Shown one piece after another: positions 36,385 to 48,802 of a DNA stretch of 64,000 nucleotides. Source of the stretch: Nigrospora sphaerica (lineage: Eukaryota; Ascomycota; Sordariomycetes; Amphisphaeriales; Apiosporaceae); the NCBI GenBank assembly GCA_018287875.1, contig JAGVVL010000001.1:5146001-5210000 (forward strand), written 5' to 3'. Within the stretch, counting starts at the first letter, position 1. Every line of letters begins with the position of its first letter. Below the pieces are notes generated by a model, which saw only the letters and a list, made by a program, of their open reading frames with translations, did not search any database and was not told the origin of the DNA. The position numbers and the translations under genes are program-made.

Positions 36385-38861
36385 ATGGCCTCGCCAACAC
36401 CACTCGACGACGAGGTGTTGACTGAAGATGACCACTGGTGCCGTGAAAATTCGCTGGCTTTGCCAGCATCCAATTTTGATATAGGTTTCGACAACGGCAT
36501 CTTTCAAAACTTCAGCTCCCAACAAAGTCGAAAATTGAACAGCCGCACAGGCGGCAGTTCATCTCACGGCGACGGGCCGCACGGGGACGAACTCAGGGGC
36601 TCTGAACTATCGGACGAAGTCATCTCTGTTGTCAGCCAAAAGAAAACTGCCGAACAGGGCGAGCCGGGCCTTCTCTCCGCAAACATTGGTACATTTGAGG
36701 ATCGCCAAGAATTGCAGAAGGGCGTTGACAAGGTGACGGACGGTTCCTCCGGGGTCATCGCATCGGACCAAGCGTCTGCTCCTAGCGGCGACGATGGAGG
36801 CGGAACTGATGTCACCAAAAAGTCAGCAACCGATAAGTCCTACGTCCCTTCATCTGGCTGCGGCTCCCCAAAGCCGAGCAGGAAGCGCAAACTAGCGAGA
36901 AGCATGCGCGGCACATCACAGATGTACACACGGAGCCGCGCGCGTCTTGGAGATATTGGGAACGAAAACATTGCACCGCCGAATGCCACACGGGCAGACC
37001 CAGTGCATTCAAGCGACGCCGAGGGTGGCAAAAGGAAAAAGCCAGGAGTGCCACACAAGCGAGTGGCGAAGAAACCCTTTGGCTCGGGCGAGACTCGTCT
37101 GGAGCCACACCTAGCAGACAACAAGCCACCCACAAGACCTGGTGCCTCTCAAGCAAGGGGGTCCAATTCAGAAAGCCCTGGCAGCCGGAGCTCAGCTTCC
37201 TCAAATTGCCAGCAGTATGTAGCTTGCAAGGATGCAGCCAACGGTGCTACGACTGGGAAAGCCCCGGACATGTCCATATATGATGTTGAAGGGTCGCCGG
37301 AGCCAGAGAAGCCGGAGCCAAGAAAGACGGCAGCCAAAGGACGATCAAAAACGAGAACAAAGGCAGCTCCAGCTCCAACGACTGCAGGCCTAATGCAATC
37401 TGCAAAGAAAGCTCCCAGCCGGAAACGTCATGCTGCAGCTGGCCCCCAAACCCAAGAAAAATCACAAGGTAACAAGAAACTGAAGCCTTTACAGACTTAT
37501 GGACGGGCTGTGGCTAAGGAGGTGGTGGATGTGTCGTCTCCTGAGAGGACCGCCATTCCGAATTCAAAAAGGAGACGAAGCCGCGCGGGCCAGAAAACGA
37601 CCGAACGTCCTTCGAAAAAGCTCAAAGTTGAAGACGATACGAAGGCGGCATCTTTTCAAGACTTGCAGGCCTTTTCGGAGCCCGGGAAGCTGCATAGCAT
37701 ATCCTCTGACGACGTAGACGATGAAGACGGTAACGCTGAGCATGAGGGCACTTTGTATTTGCGGCCGAATCCTGACTTGCCACGCACGCGATGCCATACA
37801 GTGAATCTGGCAGAACTTGGGACGACCGCTGGATATGGGTCTACTCAGAGACTCACGGCACGCGGGACAATACTATTGGCCTCTGCCAAAGCCGATCATC
37901 CGTTGGAACCAGTCCTCACCAGTGGGCAGAAACAAAACGGCACACTGCAATCAAGAGCGGATTTGGGAGATACGAAAGAACCTCTGCCTCTCCAGTTGGT
38001 ATCCCACCTGCCCAATTCACGTCATCATTCACCGATTCTCAAAGCCACGAGCATAAATCCCACGGCTACCCTTTCGGAAAATGGAAAGTTTCCGCGCATA
38101 GGGCAAGAAACCCAGGATCCGGATCATTCAGAACGCTTCGCGCCGCTGTTTTCAGGCCAGAATGAACAGCGCCTTGAGGCTCCGCCTATAAGCACAGCAG
38201 GTCAACGTGACAGCCACCAAAATTCTCTATGTTTGTTGCATCCCAGGTCAATGGCCTTCCAACAGAAGCTTTCATCGATGCAAGCCGCCCGGGAAAAGCA
38301 ACAGGCTGGCTCCAAGGAGACAAATCATATACAATTACAGGCTGCAAAGGACCATGAGTCTCCTCGGACTACAACATATAATGACCCATTGAAAGGCAAG
38401 AACCGCTGGCAGGCTGCTGTTGACGAGACGTCCAAGGGACTTGCCGATACCATGCATGCCATCACTAGTGTAGGTTCACTGCAGTTTGATCATGTGTGCC
38501 AATTCATGCCATTAACATTATCCCACAGACCGTTCTCCGCGAATTGACGTCAAAGGAGGCGTCTATCGACAGTATCGTCAAGGAATACAGTCTCAACGGG
38601 GCAATGATTGCGGCTAACAGCTTCCGACGACAAAATGAGGAGCGTGACAGAGCCATTGCACAGTTCGAGCCCGCATGCATCAACCTTTCTCAAGCATTCA
38701 GCTGCGCCAACGATGAGAGTATGGAGATACAAACGGAGCTATCTTCGAAAATGCGTAGCCTCCGACAACTCCTCACAAAGAGGCGGGGCAATCACGAGGA
38801 TATCATGACAATGGACAGCATAAAGTCGGCAACTCGGGGTGGCGTTCGAGACGAGAAGTGA
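36385..38861 (+). CDS. Hypothetical basic, disordered protein with possible C-terminal coiled coil
   Basis: Model: join(36385-38469, 38529-38861), 805 aa. I start at the ATG of MASPTPLDDEVLTEDD because the frame upstream only opens with TTG. The 59-nt intron starts GTAGGT and ends CCCACAG in phase 0. Residues 1 to about 690 are Ser/Lys/Pro/Gln-rich with many basic clusters (SRKRKLARS, GKRKKPGVPHKRVAKK, SKRRRSR, RPSKKLK), so nuclear import and disorder are likely. The last ~120 residues are heptad-like and mixed charge: TVLRELTSKEASIDSIVKEY, then a helix rich in Glu, Arg and Gln. I do not recognise the family. The layout of a disordered body with a terminal coiled coil recalls meiotic or kinetochore scaffolds, which is speculation. 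Confidence 0.75.
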
Positions 38862-39724
38862 AAAGCGTCAATGCGTGGTGCTTCATGGCGGTGATATAGT
38901 TGATGGAATGGTGAGATGAAACGGTGGCCTTTTGCAAGAGGTAACTAACACCTGTGCCGTAGACTTGGGGGACATTTAGGGCTTGAGAAATTAGCTGATC
39001 GCTAGGTAAGGACTATAAGAGAGAAGAGATGGTTGCTGGCCTGGCGGGCCTGGCGGGCCTACAGATGGATCGCTCATATAGGGTCGAGTAGGGCTGCTCG
39101 CCGACATGATACAATGCATTTGCAGGCGTCTGGTACCTGCCTCCTGACCCTTGCACCGCTCCAAATGGAGCGGGTTACGCATGCAGGTAATAGCGGCACG
39201 ATCTTCGCCGCCACGGTCACCGGCTCAGCAGTCAGACTCACCTTCGTAGCTTCGAGGGGCCACAAGTAGGCCCGGGGCTTCCCCTGGGACGGTGGGATTC
39301 AAAGCTGCGGACCTTATAGCCTTCGGTGATGGCATAGGGGAGCAAGTCGACGCAAGTCGTGCCCACTCAAGTGAAGGTTGATGCATTAAATTCATAGACG
39401 CGGCGGTGCTGCCCAGGTATCTTGCTTACGGAAAAAGAGACTCGTAACAGAAGCACGGAAACATGAAGTAGAGAAAAAGGGGAGGGGAAGAAAATCAAAG
39501 AGCAGCCCAAACTCCGTGGCACGCCGGGCCTATGTTCCACCAGCTCCGTCCGCTCGCCCTTCCGATCCCTTGGTACGTTCACTAATATACGCAAGCTTGT
39601 TCTTTTTCCTTTCTTCTCAGCGACGGCTTCAGGGAGGGGTCTGGCGGTGACGGTCGTCGGAGAGGGCCAAGCTCGCCCTGCTGAGGCTGAGGCTGAGGCT
39701 GCTGGGAGACACGCTCTTGCGCAA
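38862..39724. other. Convergent intergenic region before tricalbin
   Basis: Holds the 3' flanks of the coiled-coil protein gene and tricalbin. Short imperfect GGCGGGCCT and GGCTGAG repeats occur near 39040-39060 and 39680-39700. No gene is supported. Confidence 0.5.
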
Positions 39725-42700
39725 CTAGCTAGGAGTGGTCTCGCGGCCGCCCTTGTGGTCTTTGCGGCCGAGGAAACTCCGCCGCACCGTCCCGCCGCCG
39801 CTGCGCGGGCTCTCCGTCGTCGCCGACAGATTCTCGACAAAGGAGCTCCTGATGGCGACGGTACCCGCGCCCACCTTGATCTCCTTCTCCGGACCCGATG
39901 ACTCGTCAACGAAGTAGAGGGCCTCGCCGAGGTCGTCGTCGCTGCCAAAGGTGTGGTGATCCTTGACCTCGATGCGGAATTGCGTGTCTGCCGTGCACGT
40001 GTGCTTGAAGGTCTCGTCGTAGCGGATCTGGCTCGACGCCGACTCGTGGTGCTTCGTCTTACCGATGACCTTGTCCTTGGGCGTCAACTGGCGGAGCAAC
40101 ACGTATACATCGGCCGACGGAGGAAACCCGGACGCGGAAACGATGTTGAAGGTGGCAGTGCCGGCACCGGCGCTGCCCGGGTTCACGCTATGAACCGATA
40201 TAGCCCCCATACTCGGGCTCCGATGGTGATGACTCCCTCCGTTGCTGTGCGCAGTGCCCGGTGGCGTCTCGGGCGACTCGGAACCGTCCAGGCGAGGCCC
40301 GGCTCGCTTGAGGCCGGGCGCAGGGGCGCCGTTGCCGTTGCCGTTGGTGACAATGGATGGTATGTCGGCGCTGGCGGCGGGCGACAAGAACGAGCCGTTG
40401 CTTTCTTCGTCCTTCTTGCTTCGGAAACCCCGGCGGAGGAAACTAGCTCCCTTGCCGACCCCGTGCCCGACGGCTCCCGCCACGGCAGCTCCTCCCTTGA
40501 TAGGGGCGCCGGCCACGCCGGTGACGATCCTGCCGGGCATACCGAAAGTCCCCGAGAAGGTGCCCGTGCCCATACGGGTACGGGTGACATAGTCGGGCTT
40601 GAACAACAGCCGCAGACGGATAGAGCCCGACTTGCCATCCAGCAAAAGCCGGACCTCCTGCGCCCGGAAAGGCTCGAGCTGCTCGAGGTTGATTTGGGCC
40701 GCTCCTAAGAAGTCGGGCTTGTCGGCAAAGTCATAATCGTAGACCTTGACCGTGAACTTGGCCGCCGTGCGGGAAGGCACGGGCAGCTCGAAAAACTCGT
40801 TCCATACCGGGTCCAGGGTCTTCTTCACCGTCTTGGTCTTGAAAACATCCTCTCCGTTCAGCTCGAACTTGGCGTAGGGGTCACTCTTGCCGTTGGAGTC
40901 AGCCGCCGGCAGGTCAGACGCATCCAGAACGTCAACACGCAGGTTGCCCATGTTGTTAATGCTCTCGCTCGGGTCCAGCTCCATCTTAACGGGAAGGTAC
41001 TTGAGGCTCACTCTCACCCACGCGGGCCTGTTCTCCTCGTCTTTGAGTTTCAAGACTGTGGGATTGTTCTGTTCCGCGTTAGCATAAAACCAGAGGCGCG
41101 GTCACCGACGTGACTTACCAGGCACTGTTTGAGCGTATCCAGCGTATTGCCAGTGAGCCGAGCTATGGTGTGGTCTTCATCACGCTCCTCGCCCGGCTTC
41201 TCACGTTTCTCTCGGGCCTTGAGGGTCAACCTCGAGAAGTCCAACTCGCGAATGAAGCAGTCGCCGATCTCGTCAAACTTGTGTTGCTTCTTCTTGGCCG
41301 AGCCCGTGATGTACGAGGGGAACATCATGTCGTCCACATATACCTCCAGGTGGCTGTCGCTCTGGGGCATCTCAGCCTCCATGAAGTGGAAGATGAGGAA
41401 GCCAGATTCGTACTTGAGGAGCTCCTCGGGGGTGAGTTTAAGCTTGGGAGCTTGCCTGGGTACGTCGCGCGACCGACGTTCGGAAAACGTGGGCGAAGTC
41501 GGGGTGACGGGCGCTGCTGGCGAGGGAGGCGCCAGGTCGCTCTTCTCCAGCGACGAGATCCTGCCGGCGTCGGCCGATCGGGTGTTTTCGGGCGCAGTGG
41601 CTGGCTCGTCGCCGGATGCGGAGGCCTCCTCGCGCTCCTCTTCCTCCTCGTCTTCAGGGTCGGCAATGTTCAGACAAGGGTAGAAGGAGACAGTGTAGTC
41701 CAGCACGCCCTTCGCAACGTTCTTGCCGTGGAGCCGAAGGCCGTCCGAGCGCAGCTCTTTGCGGCTGTCCACCATGTACTCGCCGTTGTCGTCCTGCTGG
41801 ATGTAGTCGCTGGCGTTGATTTCGACGAGGCCCAGACTGCGATCCTTGCCCAGCTTTTCCGCATCCATAACGTCCAAAGTGAGGCGGTCGCGAGAGGAAT
41901 GCATCGGGATGTAGACGACTTCGTCGAATTCGGGGGCGAGCGTGTTGCGGTGCGTGACAGTGCGACCCTTCTCTATGCCCGATAGGAGCACGCGCACGTA
42001 CGGGTCAGACTTGCCCATGGTTTCGAAGTTGCGGAGATCGCGGGCCGACTTGAAGTGCAGGCGCATGACGCCGATGGGAGCCTGGTAGCCACCACTGCCG
42101 GCCAGATCGCCAGTCAAGGCCACCGGCTTCCACTGGGCAGTGATCTTCGCACGTCCCGTACTGACACCTTGTAGGTTGAACCAGTCCTTGCCCTGCTCGT
42201 TCATTTCCAAAAGGTCGTCGAGCTTGATCTGGTACATGCCCACAAGCTGATCTCCGGCAAGGTCCCGCTCGTCCTTGATAGCAACACCCAGCTTGGCGTG
42301 CTTGCGGTCCGAGATGAGGATCTCCTTGTGGCCATCGTCCCAAATGGGGTTGTTGGTGCGCTTGAGCTTTTTGGTCTGGTGGACTTCCTTGCCGTTGAGC
42401 AACAGAGCGGCGTAAGGGTTGAGCAGTCCGACCATGCTCTTGCTGCTATCCAGATCCTTGGCCTGGTGGATTGTGTAACGGAGGATGCCCGTGTTGGTCT
42501 CGGGTGGGGGCTGGACCTTGCCGTCGGGCAACGTCGTCTCCTCCAGGACAGGGAAGAAGCGAATATCGGCATTGACGACACCGCGAGCCTTGCCACTCGA
42601 AATAACCTCCAGTCGCTCGGCCTCGAAGACGTTCTCCTCTTCCAACTGCTCCAGGCGAAAGGAGGCCACGCCGAGCTCCTTGTCCTTCCGGAAGTCGTTG

Positions 42701-44340
42701 AAGTCGAAAATTTCGAGGTCAAGAGAGTCGTGGAAAGAGGTGATAATGACGTACTTTGTCTCGTTCCAGCGGGGGTTGGACGTATCCCTCACCGTCTTGG
42801 TCCTGGCAAGCTCGCCACGGCGGCTGAGGGTGACGACGGCGTAAGGATCGACGGTGCCGGCAAAGTTGTCGGGGTTCTTAAGACCCTGGGCCCCGTGGAT
42901 GGTGATGGCAACTACGCCCTTGGCCTGGTCGACGGGGTTTCCGGCCAACATCTTGGCCACCTCGATGGGGAAGACATTGGGGTAGTACATCATGGGCTCC
43001 AAATTGCCGTGAATCTGTTCGAGAATGAAGCTTTCCAGGCCCGGAATGAAGTTGATGTCGAAGCCAAAGTGCTCGCCACCCAGCGGCTTGCAGACGTAGT
43101 CGATTTCGGGACGACCCATAAACGACATTTCCACCTTTTCGACGTGGGGGAAGGGAAACTGCAGTTTGACCTTGAGGCGCATGATGCCGGAAAAGGCCAT
43201 GTCCTCTACAATGACGTCTAGGCCCTTGCTAATCATGGCTTTGCCCACGCGGATTTCCAAAACGACCTTGGGGTTGATCTTGTTCTGGACCTGCTTTTTG
43301 GTCATATCGGCGGTATCGTTGGGCGTGAAGCTGAACTTCCAGTCCATGAGGACCGTGTCGTCGCCGCCCTTGAGCGTCTTCACATGCTCCATGCGAGGCG
43401 GTTTGGAGCCCAGAGTGAACGTCTTGAGCTTCAGGCTGTCAAGGAACCCGGGCGTGGCGGAGCTCAGCACCTGGTCAACTGAGTTGATGATGGTCTCGCA
43501 AAGCACCGGCTGGTAGATGGGCCAGAACTTGAGCATAAAGGCGTTGATCCACTCGAGCGACTCGGCGTCCGTGTCGGATTTCTTCATCAAGGACATCTCC
43601 CTCCGTACGTCGTCGCGGAAGTTGCGGCGAACGCGCCGGATCGAAGTCCGGTAGTAGGTCGAACAGATAGCCATGACAATCATGACCCAGGCCAGGCCAC
43701 CTCCCAGAATCGCGACCAGCCAGGAGGCAATACAGGCGAAGAAAATGACGGCAGCATTGTGATACCAGTCGCCGTAGAACTTGTCCGCCAGGTTGCCTTC
43801 CAACCAGGTCTGGTGGTCGAGCATGCTCTCGCCTTCCAGGGCGCTTTCATGGTTCCACCCGAACTGCTGGGGCCAGCCAACCCTCGCGGCAATCTCCTCT
43901 GGGGAAAGCTCATCGCTTCTGTCGCCGTCTTTTCCGTCTTGCTCGGTAGGCGCTTCAATGGCGCCGGCTTTCGAGGGCGAGGGGAGGTCATAGGCGGCCT
44001 TGTCGCCATCGTCGGCGTCGGTCACAACAGCGACGGCTTTGTGCTTCCGGTGGGGTCGGAGCTCGTCTGGAATGGCCTATGATCTGTTAGTCTCGGGCGA
44101 GTCGAAGAGGCAGGTGTTCGAGGGAAGGGGTCTCGGGGCCGGACGTACCGCTTTGGCCTGACGGCGCTTTTCTTCCGGACTGGCGTCGGGGTCGAAGGAG
44201 AAAGCAGCCACGCCGGCATTTCTGCTCTCCTCGACCAATTTCCTCTCGGCATCCTCGGCGGAAACGCCCGATCCGGGGTTCTGGGCAGCCTCGATGGCGC
44301 CCTGCTGCTTGAGCTCGGCCGCCGACTGGGCGGTGGCCAT
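39725..44340 (-). CDS. TCB: Tricalbin (SMP and C2 domain ER-plasma membrane tether)
   Basis: Model: complement of join(39725-41068, 41119-44076, 44149-44340), 1497 aa. Tricalbins tether cortical ER to the plasma membrane and move lipids between them. A hydrophobic hairpin near residues 170-205 anchors the protein in the ER. The SMP lipid-binding domain follows (about 236-440, beginning SLEWINAFMLKFW). C2 domains then start near residues 455, 600, 740, 970 (divergent), 1080 and 1340. Calcium-binding Asp patterns (GKSDPYV, GKSDPYAKFEL) are visible in the third and fifth. A Ser/Gly/Pro-rich stretch lies between the last two C2 domains. Both introns (50 and 72 nt) are in phase 0. Yeast has three paralogues; which one matches is not decided. 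Confidence 0.95.
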
Positions 44341-47082
44341 GGTGGAAGGCGTGGAAGAGGCGGCTGTGAGGGAGCGGCGGCGCGCGCGATGCTGCGGAGG
44401 CAGCGCAGGCTAGCGGTAGTTTGCGGAAGACCAAGGAAGAGGAAGACAGGACGCAATGGACTGCCGGTGTCGTGGCCTTTTGTCGTGAGCGCTCCGAGAA
44501 CGAGGACTCGGGGGGAAAGGGGCCCCTGGCGCAAGGTTGTAGGCGCAAAGTAGCGGTCGTGGAAAGTTCCGCGAATGGGATCGAGGCCTACGGTGTAGGG
44601 ATCGCACGAGGGCTGCTTAGTAGCATGTAATGGAACGGGTATAAATGGAGGGGGAAGGGTCACGGCGTCCCGGTATCTTCCAGTGCGGAAGACACGCGCA
44701 AAGGAGCTTAGAGGTTGCCCAAGAAGCAGGGGGCCGTTCGTTGCAGCTGCGGCGATGCTGGAGGACGGTTGAAATGCGAACCCAATAGGCCGGTGCTAGT
44801 CGGAGCGTCGGCTGTAAGACGGCGTCCCCGGGAAGCGGGAGGCGTGGACCAGGACGGGATACGTGGCCACGAAGGATAATACGGGGAAAAGGAGAGGAGG
44901 AGGAGAAGGAGGGGGGAGGAGGAAAAAGGAGGGAAAGGAAGAAGTAGAAGAACAAGAAGGGGTGCCAAAGGTCGGTAATGACGGCTGCAAAGCCCGGATA
45001 GCACCAACTTAATCCGGGGGGAGAAGCATGCAAGAGGTGAAGCAGCAAGCAGGTGAAGCGAGCGAGGGTCAGTGACACGACCAAGATGGGGTGACGGGAT
45101 TTCAAGGCAGACGTGCAGCGCAGCCGGTTACGGGCAGAGGGACGGACAGACAGATAGACAGAGCGCCAGCCACCGACCTTGGGTACTTGAGGTAGACGGA
45201 GGAGCGGGAGGAAGAGGGAGAGGGCGTATAGCAAGCGATTGCGACCCTACAGCCTCGACAATGGCGATCACCAAGGCCAGCAGCAAATGCAAGCTTGGCC
45301 TTGTCTGCCGTGGCTGGCCCAGCCGATCGTGGAACACCCATCTACGTAATGCCGCTGGAAGGGTTCAGTTTGGGTGCCCAGATTACCACGCAGCGCTAGC
45401 CGGGGGGTGGATGGGGGGGTTTGGCTCAGGTTGGCCTAAGTCTTCATTTCAGCCATTCAGAGCTGGGTCCGGCCGACGGGGTCGCACAGCCCTGGAACCG
45501 TCCGACAACCGACCGAGATGCCAACCTGGGAAACCAAGCTGACACAACTCGGGTCCACGGCCTGGCCGGTCTGGCCGAGCAAAAAATAAAGGCCTGGCCG
45601 GCGCTGGGCCTCGTGCGCACATCGAAATGGAAAACTCTCCTTGTTCCATACACGGTACTTGAGTATATCCTTCTTTCCCGGGCCCACGAGGTCCCAGACA
45701 GGACAAGCCCCGTCCGCCATGGGCACGCCATGTCATGGCGTCGCGGCCGCCGCGCGGGCACGAGCTTCTAAGGGCCGCCCATCTAGAAAGACGATTTGCG
45801 CCCTCGGCTTTGTGTTTGGTCCACGTCACGGTCGCGTCGCGTCGGACACGGCGAGGGGGTGAGACGGTACGACCACGGCCGTCGCCTCTGCCCTCTCGGT
45901 GTCGATGGATGGGTGAAGCCGACTGGTCGTGCCCGTCGTCGGCGGGCGGATAGCGGAGGACGACCAGCGACGGGAGGGATCGTCGGCCGCTCGGCTGTGC
46001 CCCAACCTTGCCGGCGAAAGAACAAGGCACGGCGCGACAAATTGAGCGAATCATCATCCCGGTAGCACATCGCCCATATCAGGTTTTTGGGGTTTTTTTC
46101 TCTCTTTTTCTGGTTGTAGTTCTATTTTGTTCTTCCGCGGCCGGCGCGCACTCCTAACCGCTTATATATCAGGGCTGCCCACTTGAATCGGACGTTAACT
46201 AGGTACTTTATGTACCCAAAGAGGTAGGTAGGTGCTACGGCACGTAGCCCACCACCCGCAGCTGGACCACCTGTGCACGGAAATACTTATCTGAAGGCAC
46301 TGCGCTACAGTCCGCATGTATTCAGCGCCCCCTCAAGACTTCCCGACCCTTTTTTTATTTTGTTTCTTAGAGTGAGATACGCACCGCCGTCAAGACTTTG
46401 GCACATGCAGGCTGCAAGCGACATGCCCGGGACACGCATCGCCAAACGCCCGTCCTGCGGCTGCGATGTGCAGGGGCCACGGGTCCGCGTTGTGCTGAGT
46501 ATACATCCATCGTACATTGTTTCCCTGTTTGGGTATCGTTCAAGCCTGTCGCCCATTCATACTGGAGCGAGACATGGCAAGTGAAAAGGCGGGCGACTGT
46601 GCTTGCCGAGCACGCAAACCCGCCGTCTCCACCGCCGTCTAATCATCGCCCTCGTCCTAGGGCGTACGGCAGACGTCTCGGAAAGGACCACGTCGTCTCA
46701 TCTCCCATGTGTCTCACTCGCCCTGCCCTGCCGTTTTGGTGGGGGAAGGGGCCTCCCGACCGAAGGGTCCGAAGGGGTGTGGCTGGTAACGCGCCACCAC
46801 GCGAGACCTGCTCCAGAGCCCCAGTCCCGCCCGTCCCCGGCTCCCCCTGCCTCTCCTTCTCTTGGCTCCCCCCTGCCTCTCCACATGCTCATCTCTACGA
46901 ATACAGCATCCGGTGGGTGTGTCCGAACTTCCGCTCCGTGGTGGACCGGGCTCCAATGATGAGTGCAGCAACTCGTATCCACCGGTGCGGCTAAATCCAT
47001 GCAGGAACAACTCGAGCAGCCCATGCGCTGTCCATATGGATGTCTGTACTCTTGGTACGGGGCTCGGGCTATCGCCACCGCT
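44341..47082. other. Gene-free region upstream of tricalbin
   Basis: About 2.7 kb. It holds the tricalbin promoter and leader, a 62-base purine tract, TACC/GGTA words near 46200, and the 3' flank of the rhodopsin-like gene. Open frames of up to about 200 codons have no domains and look like GC-driven chance frames. Confidence 0.5.
44883..44944 (+). repeat. 62-base pure purine tract (GGA/GAA rich)
   Basis: Every base from 44883 to 44944 is G or A, about 550 bp upstream of the tricalbin start codon, and the purine bias continues to about 44960. Long mirror-like purine tracts can form triplex DNA or act as nucleosome-poor promoter elements. Neither is shown here. Confidence 0.85.
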
Positions 47083-48802
47083 TCAGGCACGTCCATCCCG
47101 TTCTGGCCGATGCGGGCCCGGCCCCCCGTTGCTGTCGTCGTCGCCGTCATCGCCGCCTTCGCCTGGGTTGCGCTGCGGGGTTTCGACTGGCATCGCCATA
47201 GTCCTCCGGATGCCATAGGCGTTGACCTCGCCGGCGTCGAGGGCGCGCCACAGTTCCGGCCCCTCGATCGATACCGTCGTGCCTGGTCGGGTATGCCCGC
47301 CATCCGACGCGGAGTCGGCGTTCAGCATCGCCAGCTCCGCATGCGAGCCCGGCGACGGCCAAGCGAAACGTTGACTTCGGTGGGCGGCGCCCGTGTTGCC
47401 GCCGCCTTGGGCATGGGGCTTCTGCTTGAACCTCCCCATCCCCGGCGGCCGCAGCCCCGCCCGCCGCCGTAGTGCTCTGGGGGATCGCTTGCGGCATCTC
47501 TCTCTCAGAAGGTTGACCGACGGAAGGCAAGCACATACCAGCCCCGCGGTCAACTCGGTCATGCTGTCATCACGCCTCCCCGTCAGCAGAGGGCCTCTCC
47601 CGCGTGCGGCGTGCGGCTCGGCCCCGTCGGGGTGGGGTTAAGGGCGCCTGGGGGCACTTACACACCTAGATCCAGAGAGACTATGTCGTACACCACGTCG
47701 TTGCGCTCCCTGAATGTGGCCACTCTATACACACGATAGCCAACCACGCCTACGGCAACCCCTCCCATTCCCAGCAGGCAGACAACGCGGAGTTTCTGCA
47801 TCCTCGACATTTGCAGCGGCCATATGAGAACAACGGGCAACACGAGGACGACGAGGTCGGTCACCAGCGCCAAGCCCGAGTCGGTGAGGTAAAGCCGGCT
47901 CAGGTGGAAGCATCCGCCCTTGATGTCAGGGTTCCAATACGCGGCGATCGGTAGGCAAACCAGTATCTTGGAGATTTGCACCGTGAGGTAAGCCACGGCG
48001 ATGACAGCGAGGTAGAGGTGGATGCCCCTGCGCACGGCCACTCGCACGGCAAAGACTCGAGCAATGAGCAGCAGCAAGCTTGCTTTCGTAAAGAAGGCAG
48101 CCGTGCAGTAAACGGCGGTCTCGATGTAGAACCACTGTTCAACCCAGTCATGTCAGCATTCGGACCCCGGGACCGGCGCTCAACGAAGCGTACCGGCAGG
48201 CTTCCGCGGGGGGATGGATAGATTGACCTTCAGGATCTGACTATAGTTGTGCGGCGTCACTTCCCACGTATGGTAGCCAGATCCGTAAGCTGCCGCTATG
48301 CACATCCTGTTAGCGACCTCTTTTCTCGCCTTTCCCGGGGGGAGGGGGACGGGCCAAAACTGGTGGCCACCGCCTAGTTGTACGTACTTTGATACATGGC
48401 TGCCACGCAGACCACAGTACTAATCTGCGCCAGGTCGATCAGAGGGCCACCATCAAAGCCGGGCGGAAGCACCTACCCAGGCTATTGTTATCATGTCTGG
48501 ACCAACGATTAGCCATGCCATGCTACCGCGGGGTCAAAGGAGGGTTACAAACAGTCTTCAAGAAAGAACGGGTGCCAGCGGTGGGTTGCTTTCCCCAAGC
48601 ACCGGACGGCGAAGAGGGCGGTCGTCAGAACAATGCCTGATGCACCGGTCAGCACGTACTCAGGGAGGCTGCCGGCTGTCCGCGCACATAAAACTCGCGC
48701 GGCCAGATGCCAGTCCCTCCTGCTGTTTCCAAGAGGCTCGGTTGTGCCCGTCCATGCCGGATTTTGACGAGAAGGCGACGGGTTGGTCAGTAGGGGAGAC
48801 AT
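47083..48802 (-). CDS. Fungal rhodopsin-domain (SAT4/PTH11-like) seven-transmembrane protein
   Basis: Model: complement of join(47083-47563, 47662-48134, 48228-48295, 48388-48424, 48477-48496, 48553-48802), 442 aa, all phases consistent. The helices match the fungal rhodopsin domain family. TM1 is near EYVLTGASGIVLTTALFAV. DYMITIAW and STVVCVAAMYQ follow, then FYIETAVYCTAAFFTKASLL, a helix around VAYLTVQISKILVCLPIAAYW, and TELTAGLVCACLPSVN as the last helix. The cytosolic tail (about 130 aa) is Arg/Gly-rich. Exons 2 and 3 are only 20 and 37 nt. The first donor is an unusual GTTTGT. The start is weak: 48802 gives an 83-aa first exon, and a later start or another upstream exon is possible. Members are often found near secondary-metabolite genes, but their role is poorly known. 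Confidence 0.8.
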
